From Mangifera indica (Eukaryota; Streptophyta; Magnoliopsida; Sapindales; Anacardiaceae): a DNA stretch of 64,000 nucleotides. How positions within the stretch are numbered: position 1 is the stretch's first letter; the number at the start of each line of letters is the position of its first letter. A program made the translations under genes and the position numbers. The stretch is from NCBI RefSeq assembly GCF_011075055.1, contig NW_025401107.1, positions 310,001 through 374,000 of the forward strand, in the 5' to 3' direction. The notes under the pieces are model-generated. The model saw only the letters and a program-made list of their open reading frames with translations. It made no database searches and had not been told where the DNA came from. Positions 46,332 through 64,000 of the stretch are shown here, one piece after another.

Positions 46332-46646
46332 GAAAGCTCAATAAAATTCTCTATAATTAAAATATGCTTTTATAAAAAATAAGTTTTCATCATGGAGGGA
46401 AAACTTTTCTTTTTTTAATTTAATGATACTTCAAATTCTTAGATTTCGGAGCAAAACGACAAAATTTCAACAGTTTTATATTTTGAAAAATGAGCTTAAA
46501 ATTAAAAATAATATTATATATATAAAATATATTATTATATAATTAAATAATTTTTAAAAAATACATATAATTTCATTGAAAAATTAAAGCCTAGTGAGGC
46601 GGTAACCGCTCCACTGCTCTTCACTTCCAACTTCTACCTGCCAAGG
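46332..46646 (+). other. TERT promoter and 5' UTR
   Basis: The last ~60 bases before the ATG are less AT-rich (GTGAGGCGGTAACCGCTCCA) and are probably the 5' UTR. No TATA box or upstream ATG close to the start was noted. Confidence 0.35.
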
Positions 46647-49600
46647 ATGGCAAAGAAACGGAGAGTTCCAGAGATTCTGTGGAAAGTCTTCCGTGAAAGA
46701 GCTCGAACTCTTGCTGACACAATCAAGTCTATGGTCTCACAATCAAGCGGTGAAGCGACAAATGCGTTTTTTCTCATTAAACGTGGCGATCCTACCGATT
46801 ACCGCAAGCTCCTCCATCAATGCTTCGTTGTTGTCAACGAGGAAGCGCCGCATTATTCTGGTTTCTCTCCGATCAAGCACTGGTCACAACACGAGGTTCA
46901 GTTTTGGTCATTTGTGTTTGTATATGTTGAATGTAATTGGATTGATTTTAGATTTGGAATGTGTTTGGTTTGCTCAGATTGTTGAAAGGATTATGGAGAT
47001 GAGTCAGATACTGGAAACGCCTAATGTCATATATGGTGGTTTTGACAAGGCAAGTTTCTTTTATTAGTTACGGTGAAGTTCATGCTTTTGTTGATGCTTT
47101 ATTTTTTCAACATATACATTTTGAAAATGCGCACATTCTTAAAATTTTAGAAATGATTCATATTTATGAGTTTTCAACAAAATATTTGGTTTTCATGGTG
47201 ATTACCGAAGCAGTCGAAGGCTTCAATGATTTTCAGAGGAAAGAAGAAGATGAGACTGTTTGGTTGAAGACAAGATGAGGGAAAAGTCTGAGAAATTTAA
47301 TGATAAAAAGTCAACTTAATATTGTTAATTAGTTAAGATTTTTCTTTTTCAATTGCACAATGTTTGCTCAGGCAGACTTCTGGAGGGAAAAAGTTTCTCA
47401 CTCCCTCCTTTTTTACATATCACTCGTCCTATCACTTTTTCCTGATGCTCCAGCTATCTGCCACGTCACTTCTCTTCTAGTGACGGCGTCTGCATCCTTT
47501 TAGGATTTTTTTATTTAGAAATCTGTTTATCCTCTGCGAGTTTATCATATGATTGAACCATTTTTTGGGCTTTTCCTTCAATTTAAACAATAATTCAATT
47601 ATTTTATGTTGTTATTATGAAAATATCCAAAGAAAAAAATCTAACTTGTAAAAATTTTATAGTGAATGTGCTTACAAAATAGGTGTGAGAACTCTTTGCA
47701 TGGCAGTTCCATACATGTTTTCGATGTCAGAGTGTTCACTTATATTTAAGCTAATTCGTAGAGAAGCTTAATGAATTTGCCTTATGTTATATTAAAATAT
47801 TTTTGTGTTCATGTAACAGTATCATTGTTCGAGCCCCATTTTAGAGCTTCTAAGTTGTTCATCATGGTCACTTCTTTTAGAAAGGGTATGCCATCTTACA
47901 TATTTCAACTACGAAACTATAAGCATGCTCTTGGTATAGTCATTTCACATATATGAATTGGATGCAGGTTGGGGAAAATGTCATGTGTTATCTCCTACAG
48001 CATACATCTATATTTTTGCCCCTCCCTCCTAAGAGACACCATCAAGTAACTGGCCCTCCTATCAGTAGCCATGAATTTTTCAAGTCTAAGGCAGACTTTC
48101 AAGGTTGACATCCTTCATTTATCCAATCTGTAAATTAATTGTTAAATAGTAATGACTCGTAGTTTACATCATAAGATTTTATTTATCTTTTACCTAGGTT
48201 ACCAAAAGAAGAGGAAAATTGTTGATATTGCTTGTTCAGTGTCAGAGACACAGCAAGAATATTCTGTTGGCTGTGTTGGTTGTAATGAAAAAAGATGTGT
48301 ATGGCAATTCAGGAGGCATCCTGATTACAAAAATGGTCAGATGAATGTCTTTGGAGTAGATACTGCAACAAGTTGCGCTGTTGTTGCTAAAATTGAGGGA
48401 AATACAGGGGAACCTCAAACAAGCTGTGATCAGGTTACTGCTAAACCAAGAAAGCGTTCACGGCCTTTTAGGTGGCAGCGCCACAGAAAATGTAGGCATA
48501 TAGAATTACAAGAATTTAGTGATAAGAAAGCTTGCACAATTCCTTGTGATGATAAAAACAGCTCATGTGGGAAGCATCTATATGACAACAACAGGGTAAG
48601 CCATTTCCATAACAAGATGATTTCCTTAGAAGACCTGAGAAACAACTTGATTTTGGTTTATCAATACTTGTTTCATAATTTTTCCTGTTTCATGGTCTAC
48701 AAACTTTTTTGTAATTATGATTTTTCTGCAGATGCAAGAAAAATGCTCTTGTTGTTTGATGTTACAAGCTCATCAGTTTGTCACTGATAGGGATCATATT
48801 AATAGACGGTTCATGTTCTACAGTTTAGAATACTCTTCAACGGTTCTCCCTCACAGGCGTATCCTTTGAAGGATCTTAAAATGTGCACATGGCTTATGAT
48901 TTCTTTGGCTTCTTGAATTTTGATTGGCTATCAGTGACAATGTCATCACCTAACCTATATAGATTCTTTATCCATCATCATCAGTATAAGTTATTCAATA
49001 GTTTTGATCCCCCCACATTATTATGGTATAGTGCTTTATTTCTCAGTTTTTCATTCTTTGATACATCAAACAAAACTCTAACTCCAAAACTTTCTTAAAA
49101 TGTGTAAACCTTAATATGTTCAGATATATTGAATTCCTTAAAGCCCAATATTTCTGATTCAAAGATTCTTATCAGGAGAATTTTTGGCTTATCTGATGTA
49201 AACAAGAGTGCTCAGTCGATGGCATGCTCCCACAGCAGTGACTTTTGTCTCATGGGATCTGCATGCCTGTAAGTTGAACATCATTACATTCATTCTATTT
49301 TATTTAAAAGTGCATTCTTAAATCTTAGGACCTTTTTTAAGGGTTTTGCAGTGTTATATGTGATTGTTTCCACTGGTATGAGGCAAGCGAGAGTCATAGT
49401 TCTGATATTTTCAGTTAAGTACAGACGATGAAGGCTTTAAGTGAAAAGAAACAGTAGTTGAGGTTGTGAGAGAAGATTCAAAACTTTTTAACATAGAATC
49501 TCTGTGTCCAGTCAGCTTGCTTGGAAAAGATGAGGTTACCAAGATAATGCCATGGAGATTCTTAAAAGGAAGCTATTTTCTTAATCTTCTGGGCAATATG

Positions 49601-52600
49601 CAGAAAATAAATGTTGAACTGTAAACATGAGGGGAAATAGATGCTACATTGATATTAGGAGTTATAACATCTCAATTAAGTAAATTTAACAATTTCCTGT
49701 TGCTTTTGTTTCCACAGGTATCACAAACTAGTTAGATTACTTAAGGTACTCTTGCGCAGATTTCAAACTTGCCAGCATTTAAGGTTGTTGGAGAAGCACT
49801 GTGTTCCATCATCGGATCAAAAGGTTAGGGAAATTCAAGCTCATTGTTTGAGATTAGTAATCTTTGTGGCATTTGAAGCTCAACTTTTTCAGGTCTATGA
49901 ATTGGAAAGAAAGTTAATTATCACATGCTCTGGTGAAGCCCTTGCCAGTATCCGATTTCAGCTTCCATGTGTTTTTTTTTTTTTTTTTTGACCTTTTCTT
50001 CTGTAGGGAATCATAAATATCAAGAATCTAATCTTGCAGTCTTCACAGTCTTTTCTTTATTTGTTTTTAACTTTTGTATTTTCCTTAGCTAAGTAATGGA
50101 ACTTTATCTATGACCCATACACTGGGATATGATTCATTGACACAAATATGAAAATCAACTTTACCTAATGCTTTCTTTCAGCTCTGTATTCCTAAATTCA
50201 TGATATTTGCTTCTTGTAAATAAAGTGTTACTTATTTTAGATTTTCTATTTCAGGGGAATGAATTAGGGAAAAAAGTATGTGGGAAATCTAATGTTTCCT
50301 GTATTAAAGATTTCAAGAAAAGTCTGGAAGCTGGTGATTCTCATTTTGAGGCACTCAAACCGTATTGCTTGAAAAGCCAGGTTGAGTCATTTATATGGGC
50401 AGTTTGTAGGAGTATAATTCCTGCGGATTTGTTAGGAACTCCTTCAAACTGGAGAGTTCTAAGGAGAAATATTTCCAAGTTTATACAGCTGAGAAGATTT
50501 GAGAAATTCTCTATTAAACAATGTATGCATAAATTGAAAATTTCAAAGTTCCCATTCTTATCAGAAAAACACTCTTCATGCTACCTGAAAGCCCAGGTGA
50601 GAAAGGATAGGATGGAGGAGAATGCCAGATTGTGTGAAGAATTCAGCAAACTGAATAATACCATCCTCAAAATGAAACATAAACTTTTAGCAAACTGGAT
50701 ATTTTGGTTCTTTTCACATCTAGTGCTGCCATTAGTGCAAGCCAACTTCTATGTCACCGAAACTGAGCATGGGAAACAAGATATATATTATTATCGGAAG
50801 TCAGTTTGGGAAAATTTGATGAACAAAGCTATCACTAGCTTGAAAGATAAGAGCTATTGTCAGTTAGATGATGCAACTCTTAGAAGTGTTATAAGCAAGA
50901 GATCATTTGGTTTCTCGAAGCTCAGACTTCTTCCAAAAGAAAATGGAGTAAGGATGCTGGCAAATCTTAAAGCACCGTCAAAGCTAGTGAAAAAGGAATT
51001 CAAAGATAGTTGCTCGCAAATGCTGAAGGATGCTCAAATGTATCATAAAAAAGTGAAATTCGACTATTTTAAATCCATCAATGGTGTTCTTCGTGATATG
51101 CATGCTGTTCTAAAGGGTTTAGTAGTGAAAGAACCAGACAAGTTAGGATCATCAGTGTTTGATTACAATGATGTCTATAGAAAGTTATGCCCTTTTCTAA
51201 TTGGTCTGAGGAATGCATCAACAATATTTCCAGGCATTTTTGTTGTCGTTTCTGATGTATCAAAAGCATTTGATTCTATTGATCAAGATAGGCTTCTTAG
51301 TGTAATGAATGATGTCATACTGGAGGATAAATTTCTTCTTGAACATCCCTATCAAGTAGTATGTACAAAGAAATCAATGAAGATACATGATAATCCTGTA
51401 TTGATTGATCATAATATCAGCACTGGTACAAGATTTACATCTTCTCTTTCAGTGCATAGTATTCTTGTTAATCAGGTATTTATCTCTTAACTTTTCAGCG
51501 GAAGAAAGAAATAATATTTATCTTTTTGGATCTTCTATTTTTTATTTAAGAAGGTAGGTTACAGCTTCAATTCTACATCAACTTGATTATTACTATCACT
51601 TATATTATTTAAAAAAAAAAAACCCGTTCAAACAAAATAATAAATACCATCTGCATCACGCACTTAAAGATTGCATTTTTAATATTTGATGCTGTTTGCA
51701 ATATTTACATGGTCTGTTTCATTTGGTGTGTGCCTCTACATTTTTAGTTGGAGTTCCATCCTACTAAATACATAATTTTTTTTCTCAAAGGAAAATACTT
51801 TTTGTATTTTTTATTTCCTATATTAATTTGCTATTGAGAGGGAAACTGTGACAAATTTTGTTTTATAAAATTATCTGCCTGCCTTTCTTGATTATAGGTC
51901 ATATCCTTATGTTCCAATCGTGGATTATTGTATTGGTTACTGATGTCTTGTAAAAATTTGTGGTTGACCTATGCTGAATGTATAAATATCCTCTGGTTTA
52001 AGCAAAGTTTTCTTCTGTCTGTTTTCCCTCTTTCTCTGGGAATAACGTTTCAGGGTAGGAGACAATATGTGAAGAAAAGTGAACTGGAATATATTCTAAA
52101 TCAGCACGTTAAGCGCAATGTGTTGCAGCTAGATAAAAAATTTTACCTACAAGGCATAGGTATAGCTCAAGGAAGTGTTATATCTTCTCTACTTTGCTCA
52201 TTATACTATGGAGATATGGAAAGGAACGTGATCTATCCCTTTATTGAGAAAACTCAAGAATCTGATTTTCAAGTTCTATCTGAGAGTCATCAGCATGGGG
52301 AGAATAGTCAGAGTGAAACAATTATCTCATCACCAAGTTATATCATTGATTTAGAAAAGCCTCTGGGAAAATCTCAATCAATTCTCCTTAGATTTATTGA
52401 CGATATACTTTTCATGTCAACCTCGAAGAAACAGGCAACTAAATTTTTCCACAGACTGTGGAGGGGATTTCCAAATTACAACTGCTACATGAATGAGGAA
52501 AAATTCTGTGTGAATTTTGATGTTGGACATACTTCAGGGCTGTCCTCAAATAGAATTTATGTAGGTGCAGATGGTGTTTCATTTCTTCGTTGGAGTGGTT

Positions 52601-54134
52601 TGCTCATCAACTGTAGCACTGCAGAGGTTCAGGGAGACTATACAAGGTCTGTTTCTGCTTTATAGTTTGTAGTGAGACATGCATCCTTTATAGCTTTTAT
52701 TTGGCTCCTTTTGTGGTGATGTTTGAGGCACCTCGAATCAACATCTCTGTTATTTAAATATTCATAGCTCTTGATGCTAGGGAATATGACTTGCTTATTG
52801 TGACTTTATCTAAACTAGTCCCATTCTTCAGATATTTCAATACTTCAACATTTATTCTTGAAAATTTCATAATTTTGTCTTATGATTTTATATATTTTGT
52901 TCAATAGTTTAACCCAGCATCGTAAGTTGGCTTGATAATTTACAGTAGTTCATAGATGAAACTAATGCAAAAGTAATTAGTTGTGGGTGTGCATGCCTCT
53001 GTACATTTATGGCATGATCAGTCTTAAGCTGTATTTTAATTTGAATTGCCAAATTAACATGTCTGGATGGGTTATGACACTAATGCTTGATCCAAATTTG
53101 GCTTGTTTTTGCAGCCAAATATATGTGATGGGATCTAGCTAACTTGATTTAAGATGATGAATATTCTGGTTAATTGTTGTTCCAGTTTCTGAAAGATATC
53201 GAATTCTCTCTTAGATGCTATTCAGTGTGATCCGAAATCTGTAGCTGTAATATTGCATTACTTGTATGTTGGTTGGAAGTTAAAATTTTGAGACTATGTA
53301 TTGTGATTAATGTGCATCCAATAGTTTCTTCTCACGGTAACTTGTGTAATGTATAAAACAGGTATTGGAAGAATCGTTTGAGCTCCACACTTACTGTCTG
53401 CTGGCAAGGCAAACCAGGTCATCATTTAAAGTCAAGGTTATGTGCCTTCATGAGACCAAAATGCCATCCTATGTTCTTTGATTCAAATATAAACTCAGCT
53501 GCTGTTGTCAGATTGAATATCTACCAAGCCTTTCTATTGTGTGCCATGAAGTTTCATTGTTATGTATCCAACTTATCGTACATTTGCAAACTAAGATCAA
53601 GCTTCTATCTGAAAATCATTGAAAGATCCTTGAGGTAAGCCAATTTTTTATAGCTGTTTCCTTGCAAAAAGTGGTCTTATCAAACTCACTTAAGTTGTTA
53701 GCACAACTTAGCCCAAAGTTTGCAATCAGTGTAAAGCAGGAAACAAATGGCCTTGTCTTGCATAGAATATTCTATGTAAATTACCATAGTTCTGTTAGCC
53801 TTAAACTGTTATTAAATTTCCTATTCAACATACATCCTTGTTTTCTCTTTTAATTGGTAGGTATATGCATATGCTGATTAAGAGACGGATGCAATCTGTG
53901 AATGTTGGTTTAAAATTCCAGCCAGTTCTTCTATTGGAAGATGGGGAAGTTGAATGGCTGGGATTAAATGCCTATGTTAAAATATTAAAGAGAAAACAAT
54001 CACGGCATAAAGAGTTGCTGTCAATGTTGAGGTCGAAGTTACTGATGCACAGAATCACAGGCAGTCCTTCTGATGAATTGAAGTATGCCATTGATGGGTT
54101 ACATTCCTCTTTGTTCTGGAAAATCAAGTACTAG
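46647..54134 (+). CDS. TERT: Telomerase reverse transcriptase (TERT), complete
   Basis: Catalytic protein of telomerase, which copies the telomerase RNA template onto chromosome ends in the nucleus. Twelve exons: 46647-46895, 46978-47049, 47820-47885, 47968-48103, 48198-48595, 48732-48858, 49124-49268, 49718-49823, 50255-51475, 52054-52646, 53362-53634, 53861-54134; 3660 nt, 1219 aa, no stop or shift. Plant TERTs are about 1100-1260 aa with 12 exons. N-terminal TEN region (RVPEILWKVF, YRKLLHQCFVV, YLLQHTSIFLPL); basic nuclear-signal-like stretch KPRKRSRPF (exon 5); RNA-binding domain from about 410 (SFIWAVCRSIIPADLLGT, RVLRRNISKF); T motif at about 598 (FYVTETEHGKQDIYYYRKSVW); motif A with Asp767 (VSDVSKAFDS); motif B GIAQGS with Ala878 where Pro is usual; motif C FIDD with Asp956 and Asp957; then the C-terminal extension (PKCHPMFFDSNINS). 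Intron 2 uses a GC donor (AAG/GCAAGT). Exon borders come from phase and family alignment. Confidence 0.95.
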
Positions 54135-55990
54135 AAGATCCTTAGAATTGAGGGACAAGCAATTCTGAAAATTTGGGGTTGAAACTACGTTTGTGTTGGA
54201 TATTTATTTTATATCTAGTATTACATGTTCATTATTCTACTTTGAAAGTTATTTGTTAAATCTGTGATATGAACAAATAATATAAATACTTTTGAAAACT
54301 GTTATTTAGGATCAGAGCTAATTGACATTATGTTTCAAACACGCATGTAGTTGGTGGTGTTTGCACTTTTGTCTTTTTATGAGAGTTGGAATCAAATTAT
54401 TCCATATATAAATTTAAAAATTGAGATGATTTATTTTTCATTTGTAGTTGTTGCCGCTTGCTATTTATTATTTAATAAATAACACTTTTATCCTTATACA
54501 TAAAACCATTAACGAAGTTATATTTTAAATTTACTATTAGGATAGTAATTTTATTGTCTTGTCAGAAGAAATATGCCATACTTCAGTGTCTGAAGAGTGT
54601 GTGATATGACTGACTGCCCCTATATTTACAACTTTTAACCGTCCTGGTAAACTTTTTTACACACACTCACAGTATAATATAGTCATGATACAACAGTTTA
54701 CTAGTGTGTTCAATGGGAAGAGACTACGTAGTATGCAATTCAACCTTACTTTTGCATGCTGAAAGTTATTATATTATAGGATCTCAAGTGTATTCTTGTT
54801 GACCATAATAAAATCATCATAGTTATAAGTTTAAAAGTGTTTCTTGAGATAAGGTGTTTTCAAAATAAATCAGATAAGTTAAATAAGTTTTATATCATTA
54901 AAGTTTAAAGTACAAATGTATATCCTCGATCACAAAGTTAAAATGGAATAAGTTTAAAGGAAGGATAATAAGGGCAAGTATTTAAATTGTAGGTTAAATT
55001 CTTTATTTACTAGGTGATTATGTTTTGCAGGTAATAATATATGAAGATGACAATTGGAGTGCAAGGTTATTGAACATGGGGCTCACATGAGAGTGTTATG
55101 GTCTTTTTATTTGAAATAGATTATAAAAGAACAATTTCAACATTTTAAAATTATTACAAGGTTATAAAAGTAATTATATTTATCTTTAAAAGTCAAACTA
55201 TTAGGGCTATTTTTGTCTTTTAGTTATTTATCATAAAATTTAAGAAAATTTACTAACAAAACCTAATGAAAGGGGAGGAACCCTTAATAAGTTAATATAG
55301 TTTAGTTTAAAAGTGTCTTAACAAAATAATTACAGCGCCTAGCATTTTCATTTATTTAAGTTTACACTTACTATGATATGGGGACTATTTTGGTAATTAT
55401 ATTTATGTCTCGATGTAAAAGCTCTCATTTTAAAATTACATTAGCAAAATTTACAATTTTAGTTAAGTGAAAATTATTGAAAATGCGTGTCAAATTGAGG
55501 AAAACATAATATCAAATATATAACTCTAATTAGATTTAAGATTTTAACCCTTAGTCTAGGACAGTTTTAGCAATAACATTTCGATGTCTCTCAAATAGAG
55601 GACAATTTGAGGTGAGTTAAATTGAGTTTGAATAAGAATTAATTTGAGCTTGACTCAAATATATAATGTCTAATGTGATATTATTTAAACTGATATACAA
55701 TATCGTCAAAGAACTGGTAATAATATCAATACAATGAATAATATCGTTAGAGGAGTAAATGAGCTAAATTCAAATCGAGTGAGAGTTTTAATATGAGTTT
55801 GCCTTATTTGAGTTGAATGTGGATTTAAACTTGAATTGGTTTGATTTGAATCCGTGACTACTTTTAAACTTTTATCTCATTGATATGGACTAAAATGTAA
55901 GATCCAAAATGTTACTAATAGCGACTAAAATGAAACTAAAGATATTTGAGTTAATTTAAGGTGTTCAAGCAAATCATAAGGGCATCATAG
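54135..55990. other. TERT 3' flank and intergenic DNA
   Basis: No gene seen; AT-rich sequence without a recognisable element. Confidence 0.35.
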
Positions 55991-56000
55991 TTATTTTATG

Positions 56001-56706
56001 GGCCAAAGGACTTATTCCCACCAAGTTTTGATGTATTCCCAAAATTCCATTTACGGGTTAATTGCTGTTAAAATTTTCTGTTAGACGCAAAGGTAACTAA
56101 TAATATTAAAAAAATAAAATTTATTGTATTTTTACTTTAAGTTTTAAAAACTAACAATTTCACTTTTATTTAAAGTTTTTTAACTTTGAAAAGTTACAAT
56201 TTACCTCTCAAATCTAAGGTTTTTTCCTTTATCCCTCTGGCCACCATCTCTTGTGTCGACTTTCTCCCTTTTCCACCTTAAAACATTGGCTGACATACGA
56301 TGGGGCACAATAATCTCCCCTCTCTAGATCTCTTTGTTGAGACGAAAAGATTTAGAGAGGAGAGGCGTCGGCTAGTGTTTTAGGGTGAAGAGGGGAAATC
56401 GTTGGCTTCAGAGACGGTGGCTGTAGGGAAGAAAAAAAAACCCTAAGTTTAAGAGATAAATGTATAACTTTTTAAAGTTAAAAAACTTTAAGTATAAGTA
56501 AATTTGTTAGTTTTTAAAATTTAATGAGAAAATATAATAAATTTTATATTTTTTTTAATATTATTAATAAAATAACAATTTTATTTTTTTCTTTAATAAA
56601 AAATCTTAACTCCAATTGATTTATTAGTAAGGCTTTGAATTTTTTAAATCTTATAGGTATAATTTTGGGGATATATCAAAACTTGAGAGGGATGTAGTCC
56701 TTTGGC
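56001..56706. mobile_element. Foldback (MITE-like) element, second copy of the family
   Basis: The ends GGCCAAAGGAC and GTCCTTTGGC are inverted repeats that continue as TCAAGTTTTGATRTATYCCCAAAATT in both arms. Flanked by TTATTTTATG at 55991-56000 and 56707-56716. The inner arms share TTTAAAAACTAACAATTT-type blocks with the element at 1700-2535, and even the centre (AGAGAGGAGA/CTCCCCTCTCT) is palindromic. It lies about 240 bp upstream of the VPS38 upstream ORFs. Confidence 0.8.
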
Positions 56707-57029
56707 TTATTTTATGCAATCATGTTGGTGGCTAATATACTAGTTTACTTAAGCTGAGAAGCAATCTCCCGTTATAACGACGTTAGATCAACAAACTTTC
56801 CACATCCCACCCGTTTCCGTTATATATTGAAACTTGTAAACAGCAACTATGACGCCCAAATTTTCAATTGTCTTTCTTTGCAAAATCTATTTTCCCGAGA
56901 AAAATCATTTTAAACCAAACAGAAAAGAAAACGAGAAGAATTCCATGAACGAAAGCTCAAGTCGGCGTTGATTTAGGACGATGAGGTGGGCCCATGATCC
57001 GCTCTTGAACTCGCGCTCTTCGATTGTTC

Positions 57030-62743
<5,714 letters not shown>

Positions 62744-63534
62744 TACAATCAACTGGTATTGACTATTAAGTTAGCAATCTCTCTGTAAATGTTGTACTCT
62801 AACATAGGTGCAAATTTTTTCATGAGCACCTCCAATACAGCAAAATTTTCCATCCATCAAGGTCTGAGTTTAGCAAATCTTTGTCATTAGCAATTCTTTC
62901 CTTAAATTATGTAGTTTGATTTACTACCTAATTTTAGTGTTGTTCTTGTGAATCGCATGTTTGAAAATTTGCACTAAAATTATAATTCAGGACAGGCAAA
63001 TTGTGGTGTACACGTATGTACTGTATGCAATTTTTATTTATTTATTATCTCATTTCATGAACACAAAAATTCTCAAACTCTGTTGAATTCACACTGAATT
63101 CAAAACTAGTGCTAGATCTGATAACTCTGGTAGGCAAGATCATGGTGTTTAGGTGTATCGCCTAAATGTGGATGATAAACTGTGATTCATCATGAGTATA
63201 TTGATTATATAGAGAATAAATTTTGCAGACTCAAGGGGTCTCAGGTTTTCGAACTTCATTGTTGCCTATATGTAAATGTGACATTGATATCTCATTATTT
63301 TACGGACTGAGGCCATTTTTGCTTTGTGGACTGACTGGGAATGGGAATCTGTATTGGAAAGAAAAAATTACCAAGGAATAGAATGGGATTACATTGTTTG
63401 CGTGTAGTTGCCAATCTTGATGAAATCGAATAAATTTTATTTGGGGTACAACTGAAACTTAGAATTTAAAAAGGGGTAAATTGGACATTTTAATATCCCA
63501 TCATTGGTAATGGTAATGGATGACGTTATTCTAA
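62744..63534 (+). other. VPS38 3' UTR and intergenic DNA
   Basis: No further gene seen. Confidence 0.4.
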
Positions 63535-64000
63535 GGGGTCGTTTGGTTATGGTTTTTAAATATTATCTTGGTAATCTATCTTTTATTCTTTTGTTTGGTT
63601 TGTCTGTAATAAAAGATTACAGTAATCTTCCATTACCAATACTGACGTGACAGGTAATATAGGTGGTAATCTGATTATCACCTTCACCTTAGGTATTTAA
63701 AGATTATCAAGGTAATCTTGTTTTTATTATAATTATATTAATATTTATTAATTTTTTGAGACAAAAATAAATTTATTTTTAATTAATATGACAAATAATA
63801 TAAAAAATATTTAAAAATAATTATATTCAAGGACATTTGAGTAAAATAATTTACTAGTAATATTTTATTACCTTTAACCAAACACAATAATTATTTATAC
63901 TTATCAAATTTTATCAAATATAGTAATCATTTATATCCAGTAATTTTTTAAGTAATCTCTCTTCAAGGTAATCTTTCTATTTTAGTAATAAAATATTACT
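63535..64000. mobile_element. Tourist-like MITE, cut by the window end
   Basis: Starts after TAA (63532-63534) with GGGGTCGTTTGGTTATGG and matches 58026-58507 closely throughout; the last ~15 bases and the right flank are outside the window. Confidence 0.85.

Noticed and set aside
48152..48787. Stand-alone 211-codon gene
   Set aside because: It is TERT exon 5 with intron read-through on both sides.

Overview
The window is AT-rich nuclear DNA of a flowering plant, most likely a core eudicot: four spliced genes have plant-type introns and plant-specific family members, and the space between them is filled with plant transposons. I cannot name the species. Nothing looks bacterial, viral or organellar.

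Genes, left to right: (1) 1-1302 (+), the last three exons of a beta-galactosidase of the BGAL9 type, ending in a galactose-binding (SUEL) lectin domain; (2) 7876-14496 (-), a RIN4-like immune regulator of four exons (255 aa) whose 5.07-kb first intron is full of transposons; (3) 46647-54134 (+), a complete telomerase reverse transcriptase gene (TERT), 12 exons, 1219 aa, open throughout; (4) 57030-62743 (+), a VPS38/UVRAG-like subunit of the class III PI3-kinase complex, six exons, 358 aa. From memory, the Arabidopsis counterparts of (1) and (4) are close neighbours on chromosome 2, which would make this a piece of conserved gene order. The genes do not form an operon and have unrelated jobs.

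The block between RIN4 and TERT (about 14.5-46.6 kb) is nested mobile DNA. A decayed Copia retrotransposon spans 16558-32322. Its 5' LTR is split by a 3.0-kb Mutator-like element (16699-19712) that carries exon-like, possibly captured gene sequence. Its leader holds a broken hAT transposase gene (22686-25110), and its 3' end carries a 534-bp tandem duplication. It is followed by a minus-strand Copia element (34273-38942) that interrupts a large inverted repeat, then by a chromodomain Gypsy relic (39840-43340) with the start of its 3' LTR.

Smaller elements are defined by terminal repeats and target-site duplications (TSDs): a gag-only Gypsy element with a 5-bp TSD in the RIN4 intron (10476-13274), a G-rich Mutator-like MITE (13412-14094), two long foldback elements with 9-10 bp TSDs (1700-2535, 56001-56706), an AT-rich TIR element (4356-5188), and three Tourist-like MITEs with TAA TSDs (45866, 58026, 63535).

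I found no convincing new biological system. The best leads are the nested, possibly gene-capturing Mutator-like element, a Pro-to-Ala change in TERT motif B, a GC-AG intron in TERT, upstream ORFs before VPS38, and a repeated membrane-like small ORF at 3.1-5.9 kb.
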